Of a stretch of 64,000 nucleotides of DNA, positions 58,957 to 64,000 are shown in pieces. The position numbers and the translations under genes are program-made. The DNA is from Nocardiopsis potens DSM 45234. Lineage in GTDB: Bacteria > Actinomycetota > Actinomycetes > Streptosporangiales > Streptosporangiaceae. The stretch is taken from contig NZ_ANBB01000052.1 in the NCBI RefSeq assembly GCF_000341105.1, forward strand, positions 22,368 through 86,367. The letters run 5' to 3'. The notes beneath the pieces are model-generated. The model was not told the origin of the DNA. It was given only the letters and a program-made list of their open reading frames with translations, and did not search any database. How positions within the stretch are numbered: the stretch's first letter is position 1; each line of letters starts with the position of its first letter.

Positions 58957-60549
58957 TCATTTCTCCGGCCGGTTCGGCGGCTCGGTCAGGTCCAATCGCC
59001 GGCGCACCGCCTGGAACGTCTCGTGCGCGATCGCGCCCTCCCGGTAGAGCCGGTTGAGCGCCTCGCGCTGCGCCCGGCCGGTCTCGTGCCGGACGAACAC
59101 GCCGCCGCGCACCCGCTTGCCGACCCCGGCCCGCCCCTCCTCGGTGGCGGCCTCCAGCACCGCCCGGGCCTCGCGCACCTTGAACTTGAGCACGTCCCGG
59201 TGCGGCTTGGCGGTCCGCTCGTCCACCAGCCCCTCGGCGACCAGCTCGTCCAGCCGGCTCAGCGCGGCGCGCCCCATCGCCTCCTCGGCCACGGCGTACT
59301 CGCGCCGGGTGTCCTCGCCGCCCTCCATGCCGAGGCCGCGCAGCACCAGCGGCAGCGTCATGCCCTGGCCGACCAGCGTGCCCAGCACCACCACCGCGGC
59401 GAAGTACAGCAGCACGTTCCGGTCGGTGAACGGCTCGCCGTTCAGCGTGGTGGGCAGGGAGAGCGCGATGGCCAGCGAGATCGCGCCGCGCATCCCGCTC
59501 CACCCGATGACGATCTGCATCCGGACCGAGGTCGCCGGCGGCTGTATCCTCCGGGGCAGCAGCCGGCCCACCCGGGGGGCCAGCACCTCCCAGAGCAGCC
59601 GGACCGCGACCGCGGTGCCCAGCACCGCCGCGGCGCCGAACACCAGGACCGGCACCGGCAGCCCGGCCACGTCTGCGAAGACCTCGTGCAGCTGCAGGCC
59701 GAGCAGGACGAACAGGGTCGACTCCAGCAGCATCACCAGGCCGCGCCAGACCGTCTGCCCGGTCACCCGGACCTTCGGCGGCAGCATGCCCTCGCCCCGG
59801 GTGCCCAGGTAGAACCCGGCCACCACCGCGGAGAGCACCCCGGAGAAGCCCATGATCTCGGCCGGCACGTAGGCCGTGAACGGCGTCATCAGCGAGAGCA
59901 CCAGCTGGGCGTTGCCGTCCTGGAACCGCCGGCACAGCCAGCCGATGACCGCCGCGACCAGCGCGCCGAACGCCAGTCCGCCGACCACCACCTTGACCAG
60001 CTCGACCACACCGTCGGAGACGCTGAGCGGGGTGCTCATCGCGGTCACCGCCAGCGAGAACAGGGTCAGCGCCACGCCGTCGTTGATCAGGCTCTCGCCC
60101 TCCAGCAGGGTGAGCACCCGCTTGGGGGCGCCGATCCGCTTGAGCACCGCCGAGGAGGCCACCGCGTCGGTCGGCGCCACCGCCGCGCCCAGCGCGATCG
60201 CGGCCGGCCACCCGGTGTCCGGCAGCACCAGCCAGATCACCCCGGCGATGGCGAACGCGGTGATCAGCGTGGTCACCACCGCCAGGGCGATGATCGGCCG
60301 CGCCTCGGCCCGCATGTCCCGCGGCGAGGAGAAGAACGCCGCGTTGTAGATCAGCGGCGGCAGGAACACCAGCAGGATGATCTCGGGGGAGATGTGGACC
60401 GAGTCCAGCCCCGGCAGGAAGCTGATCGCCGCGCCCAGCGCGACCAGGACGATCGCGTCCGGCACCCGGATCCGGTCGGCCAGCACCCGCCCGGCGAAGA
60501 CCATCAGCAGGACGAGCAGTCCGGCCAGGACGAGGTGTTCATCGGACAC
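58957..60549 (-). CDS. Monovalent cation/proton antiporter (CPA1 family)
   Basis: 530 residues with about 12 membrane segments in the first 410 residues. VFLPPLIYNAAFF, APTDAVASSAVLKRIG, LEGESLINDGVALTLFSLA and GWSGMRGAISLAIAL are CPA1 NhaP/Nhe signatures; the ND pair in INDG is in the ion site. A cytosolic tail of about 120 charged residues follows. It exchanges Na+ (or K+) for H+ across the membrane. GTG 60549 has GGAGG six bases upstream. Monocistronic between the chitinase and F420 genes. Confidence 0.9.
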   Translation of the reverse strand: MSDEHLVLAGLLVLLMVFAGRVLADRIRVPDAIVLVALGAAISFLPGLDSVHISPEIILLVFLPPLIYNAAFFSSPRDMRAEARPIIALAVVTTLITAFAIAGVIWLVLPDTGWPAAIALGAAVAPTDAVASSAVLKRIGAPKRVLTLLEGESLINDGVALTLFSLAVTAMSTPLSVSDGVVELVKVVVGGLAFGALVAAVIGWLCRRFQDGNAQLVLSLMTPFTAYVPAEIMGFSGVLSAVVAGFYLGTRGEGMLPPKVRVTGQTVWRGLVMLLESTLFVLLGLQLHEVFADVAGLPVPVLVFGAAAVLGTAVAVRLLWEVLAPRVGRLLPRRIQPPATSVRMQIVIGWSGMRGAISLAIALSLPTTLNGEPFTDRNVLLYFAAVVVLGTLVGQGMTLPLVLRGLGMEGGEDTRREYAVAEEAMGRAALSRLDELVAEGLVDERTAKPHRDVLKFKVREARAVLEAATEEGRAGVGKRVRGGVFVRHETGRAQREALNRLYREGAIAHETFQAVRRRLDLTEPPNRPEK

Positions 60550-60597
60550 GGGAGGCCTCCGGTCGAGGGCGGTACCGCGCGGCGGCGCCGCGGCGGG

Positions 60598-61884
60598 TCA
60601 GCGGACCGCGATGAACGCGGCCGGATCGCGCGGCGGGCGGTCCGGCGGGGGCGCCGCCGGATGGCCGACCGCGACCGAGCCCATCGGCTGCCACTCCCGG
60701 GGCAGGTCCAGCACCTCGCGCACGGTGTCCGGGCAGAACATGGTGGACGACACCCAGGCCGAGCCCAGGCCCTCCATGGCCAGCGCCACCAGCAGGTTCT
60801 GCACCCCGGCGCCCATCGCCACCAGGAACATGGACCGCTCGGCCGAAGCGCGCCGCTCGTCCGGGTAATCGTGCGCACCCTCCGCGACCAGGCACGGTAC
60901 CACCAGGTAGGGGGCGCGGCGGAGCACATCGCCGCGCCGGGTGCGGCGGGCGACCGCCTCCTCCCCGAACCCGTCCGCGCGCAGGTCCGCCTGCCAGGCG
61001 CGGAGCATCGCGTCCAGCAGCCGGGTGCGCGTCCCGGCGTCCTCCACCAGCACGAACCGCCACGGGGTGGTGTGGTGCGGCGCGGGCGCGGTCACCGCCG
61101 CGCCGACCGCGCGGCGCACCGCCTCCGGGTCGACCGGCTCGGAGGTGAAGTCGCGCACGGTGCGCCGGGCCGGGACCACGTCCCGCGAGCCGTACCGGAA
61201 CAGGTCCTCGTCTGCGGGTCGGACCAGCGCCGCCGCCCCGGGCCCGTCCTCCTCGGTGACCAGCGCGGACAGCCCGCGGACCAGGGCCACCGGGACGCCG
61301 CCGGTCTTGCCCTTGACCAGCTCGCCCGCGGCGGCGATCTCGTCGGCGACGGCGTTCAGCGTCACCTCCAGCACGTTGCCGTGCGTGTCGGTGCCGCCGC
61401 GCAGGTCCTGTACCGGCTCCAGGCCGGCCGCGCCGATCGCCACGTCGGTCTGGCCGTTCCGCCACGGGCGGCCGAACGTGTCGCTGACCAGCACGGCGAC
61501 CCGCACCCCGAGCCGCTCGCGCAGCCCGGCGCGGATCCGCCGGGCGGAGGCGTCCGGGTCCTCGGGGAGCAGCAGCACGCTGCCCGGCTCCACGTTGGAG
61601 GCGTCCACTCCGGCGGCCGCCATCACCAGGCCGGTCCGGGTCTGCACGATGCGGGTGCCGCCGCGGCGCGCGACGACCCGCTCGGTCTCGGCGTCGATCG
61701 CGGCCTCCCGGTCCATCCACCGGACCCGGCCCTCGGCCTTGCTGACGATCTTCGATGTGACCACCAGCACATCGCCGTCGCGGAGCCCGGCGGCCCCCGC
61801 GATCAGCGCGGCCAGGTCGTCGCCGGGGCGCACCTCGGGCAGGCCGGGCACGGCGCGCACGGTGACCTCCGCGGGGGCGCTCAC
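60598..61884 (-). CDS. fbiB: Coenzyme F420:L-glutamate ligase, two-domain FbiB
   Basis: 428 residues. Domain 1 (about 1-235), CofE-like ligase: [58 protein letters not shown]. Domain 2 (about 245-428), nitroreductase-like FMN fold: [51 protein letters not shown]. It adds glutamates to F420-0 and reduces dehydro-F420-0 with its C-terminal domain, as in mycobacteria. GTG 61884 overlaps the fbiA stop (GTGA). Convergence with other genes is absent; it ends the operon. Confidence 0.95.
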   Translation of the reverse strand: MSAPAEVTVRAVPGLPEVRPGDDLAALIAGAAGLRDGDVLVVTSKIVSKAEGRVRWMDREAAIDAETERVVARRGGTRIVQTRTGLVMAAAGVDASNVEPGSVLLLPEDPDASARRIRAGLRERLGVRVAVLVSDTFGRPWRNGQTDVAIGAAGLEPVQDLRGGTDTHGNVLEVTLNAVADEIAAAGELVKGKTGGVPVALVRGLSALVTEEDGPGAAALVRPADEDLFRYGSRDVVPARRTVRDFTSEPVDPEAVRRAVGAAVTAPAPHHTTPWRFVLVEDAGTRTRLLDAMLRAWQADLRADGFGEEAVARRTRRGDVLRRAPYLVVPCLVAEGAHDYPDERRASAERSMFLVAMGAGVQNLLVALAMEGLGSAWVSSTMFCPDTVREVLDLPREWQPMGSVAVGHPAAPPPDRPPRDPAAFIAVR

Positions 61885-62849
61885 CCGCGCCTCCCCTTCA
61901 GCTCCAGGGCCAGATCGAGGGCGGCCCGGGCGAGGTCGGCGGTGGCCTCCGGGCCGCTCATGTACAGCGGGCGGGAGACCACCTCGACACCGTCCACTTC
62001 GGTCCCGGCGTCGGCCTCGTCGACCAGCCAGCCGTCCAGCAGCTCCGGCCCGTAGTGCTCGGCCACGGCGCGCGCCGAGGTCTCCACCCCGATCGCGGTC
62101 AGGCAGGCGTCGGCCATGCCGCGCACCGGCGCACCGCCGATGATCGGCGAGACGCCGACCACCACGGCCTGCTCCAGCGCCTCGCGGATGCCCGCGATGC
62201 CCAGGATCGACCCGATGCTGACCACCGGGTTGGACGGCGGCAGCAGCACCACGTCGGCCTCGCCGATCGCCTCCAGCACACCGGGCGCGGGCCGGGCCCC
62301 GTCGGCGCCGACGCCGACGATGGAGAGCGCCGGGAGCTCCGCGCGGTGCCGGATCCACCACTCCTGGAAGTGCAGCGCGCGGCGCTCGCCGCCCTCCTCC
62401 ACGACCACGTGCGTCTCGACCTGGTCGTCGGTCATCGGGATGAGCCGGACGCCGGGCCGCCACCGGTCGCACAGCGCCTCGGTGACCGCGGAGAGCGGGT
62501 AGCCCGCGGCGAGCATCTGGGAGCGGACGATGTGCGTGGCGACGTCCCGGTCGCCCAGCCCGAACCAGTCCGGCTGCATGCCGTAGGCGAGCAGCTCCTC
62601 CTTCACGGTGAACGACTCGTCGGCGCGCCCCCAGCCTTGCTCCTCGCTGATCCCGCCGCCGAGGGTGTACATCACCGTGTCCAGATCCGGACAGACGCGC
62701 AGTCCGAAAAGGGTGATGTCGTCGCCGGTGTTCCCGATGACGGTGATGGTGGAATCGCTGTCCTGGCCCGATACGATCCCGAGCGTCGCCTTGAGGCCGC
62801 GCAGGAACCGCGCGCCTCCGATACCGCCCGCAGGCACGACTATCCGCAT
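61881..62849 (-). CDS. fbiA: 2-phospho-L-lactate/phosphoenolpyruvyl transferase FbiA (CofD)
   Basis: 322 residues. [17 protein letters not shown] is the Fo/GDP-binding N-terminus, [29 protein letters not shown] the signature, and [14 protein letters not shown] and GVSPIIGG follow. It transfers a phospho-3-carbon unit (phosphoenolpyruvate-derived in actinobacteria) to Fo to give dehydro-F420-0. First gene of the fbiA-fbiB operon, coupled by a 4-base overlap. ATG 62849; no typical strong ribosome site is seen. Confidence 0.95.
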   Translation of the reverse strand: MRIVVPAGGIGGARFLRGLKATLGIVSGQDSDSTITVIGNTGDDITLFGLRVCPDLDTVMYTLGGGISEEQGWGRADESFTVKEELLAYGMQPDWFGLGDRDVATHIVRSQMLAAGYPLSAVTEALCDRWRPGVRLIPMTDDQVETHVVVEEGGERRALHFQEWWIRHRAELPALSIVGVGADGARPAPGVLEAIGEADVVLLPPSNPVVSIGSILGIAGIREALEQAVVVGVSPIIGGAPVRGMADACLTAIGVETSARAVAEHYGPELLDGWLVDEADAGTEVDGVEVVSRPLYMSGPEATADLARAALDLALELKGRRG

Positions 62850-63115
62850 GCGCCCAAGTCTGGCAGGCTGAGACGGCGTGTGCGCGGTCGGGCCCCTGGG
62901 GTGGACGGGACCGCTGCGCACGGTGTCAGGAGGGTCACTCCGGCGGCCGGGCGGCGCTCCCGCCCCGCTCCGGAACCGCCCGGCGGCCCGGGAACCGGGC
63001 CCGCGGCCGGGCCGGTCGCGCCTGTCCAGTGCGGAATCGGCCGAATGACTTGACAGACTGTCGATATGCAAAGCTTCCACCGACGCGACAGCGAAGCAGC
63101 GGAGGGGAACCTCTC

Positions 63116-64000
63116 TTGAACAACGAAGCAATCAACCGCTTGCGGGTACCCGCCGCCTGGGCGCTGCTCGGCGCTGTGGTGGCGCAGATGGTCGCAGGCC
63201 TCATCAGCATGTTCGCGGGGATGAGCACTTCCTTCTCCGTCTCGGGCGACTTCTACAGCCCGGTCACCGTCGGTCTGGTGGTGGCGGCCGTGGCGCTGGT
63301 CATCACCGCGCCGCAGAAGACCCCGGCCAACTTCGGGGTGGTCCTCACCGGGCTGATCCTGCTCGGCGTGGGCGCGGTGTTCGCACTGATCGGCCTGGTC
63401 GCGAACTTCGCCAACGCCGACGCGGGGGGCCTCGGCTACGCGTTCGCCGGCCTCTTCGGGATCGCGGCCCAGGCCGCGGTGCTGGTCTTCGCCGGACTCT
63501 TCCTGCTCCGGATCCTCAACGACCCGAACCTGGTGCCCCGCGCCCAGCAGGGATTCGCCCCGCAGCAGCCCTTCCCGGCCGCGGACCCGTCCCAGACCTA
63601 CGGCGGCCAGCCGGCGTTCGGCCAGACCTACGCCGACCCCGCCCAGCAGACCTACGCCGACCCGGCGGCGGCCCAGCAGGCCTACGCCGACCCCGCGCAG
63701 CAGGGCTACGCCACCGGCGGTCAGCAGGCCTACGACCCGGCGCAGTACGGCCAGCAGGGCGACGCGCAGCAGCAGGCCTACGGCGAGGCCTACCAGCAGG
63801 ACGCCCAGCAGACGTACTCCGACCCCGCTCAGGCGTACGGCACCGGCGGTCAGCAGGCCTACGACCCGGCCCAGTACGGCCAGCAGGGCGACGCCTACCA
63901 GCAGCAGGCCTACGCGGACCCGGCGGCCCAGCAGGCCTACGCCGACCCCGCGCAGCAGGGCTACGCCACCGGCGGTCAGCAGGCCTACGACCCGGCGCAG
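63116..64000 (+). CDS. Membrane protein with Gln/Tyr/Ala/Pro repeat tail (partial)
   Basis: 295 codons are visible; the gene runs off the window. TTG start at 63116 has GGAGGGG about 8 bases upstream. Four hydrophobic segments at about 11-36, 49-66, 73-98 and 108-133 form a small membrane domain. From about 140 the protein is a low-complexity tail built on QQAYxDPAQ, QTYADPAQ and TGGQQAYDPAQYGQQGDA units; the last recurs at codon spacings of 43 and 42. This is a disordered, tyrosine-rich prion-like region. No catalytic motif. Function unknown. Confidence 0.65.
   Translation, partial: MNNEAINRLRVPAAWALLGAVVAQMVAGLISMFAGMSTSFSVSGDFYSPVTVGLVVAAVALVITAPQKTPANFGVVLTGLILLGVGAVFALIGLVANFANADAGGLGYAFAGLFGIAAQAAVLVFAGLFLLRILNDPNLVPRAQQGFAPQQPFPAADPSQTYGGQPAFGQTYADPAQQTYADPAAAQQAYADPAQQGYATGGQQAYDPAQYGQQGDAQQQAYGEAYQQDAQQTYSDPAQAYGTGGQQAYDPAQYGQQGDAYQQQAYADPAAQQAYADPAQQGYATGGQQAYDPAQ

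Noticed and set aside
59023..62055. Plus-strand open frame of about 1010 codons
   Set aside because: Antisense to the antiporter and fbiB, both of which have clear domains.
63052..63062. GACAGACTGTC palindrome after TTGACA as a promoter-operator for the last gene
   Set aside because: No -10 box at a proper distance from TTGACA; too short to claim.
1..64000. tRNA, rRNA, CRISPR, prophage and insertion sequences
   Set aside because: I found no cloverleaf ends, array-like spaced repeats, integrase, transposase or phage structural genes.

Overview
The window is one continuous chromosomal segment of a very GC-rich actinomycete. The marks are mycothiol-type formaldehyde oxidation, coenzyme F420 synthesis, LytR-CpsA-Psr (LCP) proteins, a TIGR03089-type protein, frequent GTG/TTG starts and strong third-position GC bias. 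Gene style and order (birA, adenylyl cyclase, purK, purE) suggest Streptosporangiales/Nocardiopsaceae or a relative; this is an inference from content. I see no tRNA, rRNA, CRISPR array, prophage or insertion sequence.

Layout. 1-10.5 kb is housekeeping: the tail of ppc, a Uma2-like protein, biotin ligase (birA), a zeta-toxin-like kinase, a class III adenylyl cyclase, S-(hydroxymethyl)mycothiol dehydrogenase with a metallo-hydrolase, a two-component system, GtrA, purK and purE. 10.8-15.7 kb holds a conserved hypothetical gene, a CoA-binding protein, a secreted sphingomyelinase-like phosphodiesterase, UDP-glucose dehydrogenase and two small unknowns.

16-47 kb is a large cell-envelope island. 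It has two LCP ligases (with a TIGR03089 protein), an IspD/TarI-like cytidylyltransferase coupled to a glycerophosphodiesterase, and a teichoic-acid-type ABC exporter. Next comes an unusual set: degenerate CDP-alcohol transferase, DUF5941-like protein, cytidylyltransferase, archaeal-type glycerol-1-phosphate dehydrogenase and CDP-alcohol phosphotransferase. UDP-GlcNAc 2-epimerase and a nucleotide-sugar dehydrogenase supply sugars. Many glycosyltransferases (GT2, GT4, a tandem GT-B, a GT-C-like membrane protein) and a receptor Ser/Thr kinase complete it. Together they probably make, export and attach a phosphate- and amino-sugar-containing wall polymer.

47-55 kb is mixed: a VOC protein, an SDR divergent from an ECF sigma factor-alkyltransferase pair, a YbhN-like membrane protein, a hydrolase, a methyltransferase, and a further hypothetical-GT4 pair. 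55-64 kb carries F420 synthesis (fbiC, then fbiA-fbiB on the other strand) around a chitinase and a Na+/H+ antiporter. It ends with a truncated membrane protein bearing a Gln/Tyr/Ala repeat tail.

The most interesting signals are the glycerol-1-phosphate dehydrogenase module inside a wall-polymer locus, a family of four long intergenic palindromes with shared ends and core, a mirror-image promoter pair between the SDR and sigma factor genes, and a perfect 32-bp palindrome before a nitroreductase gene.
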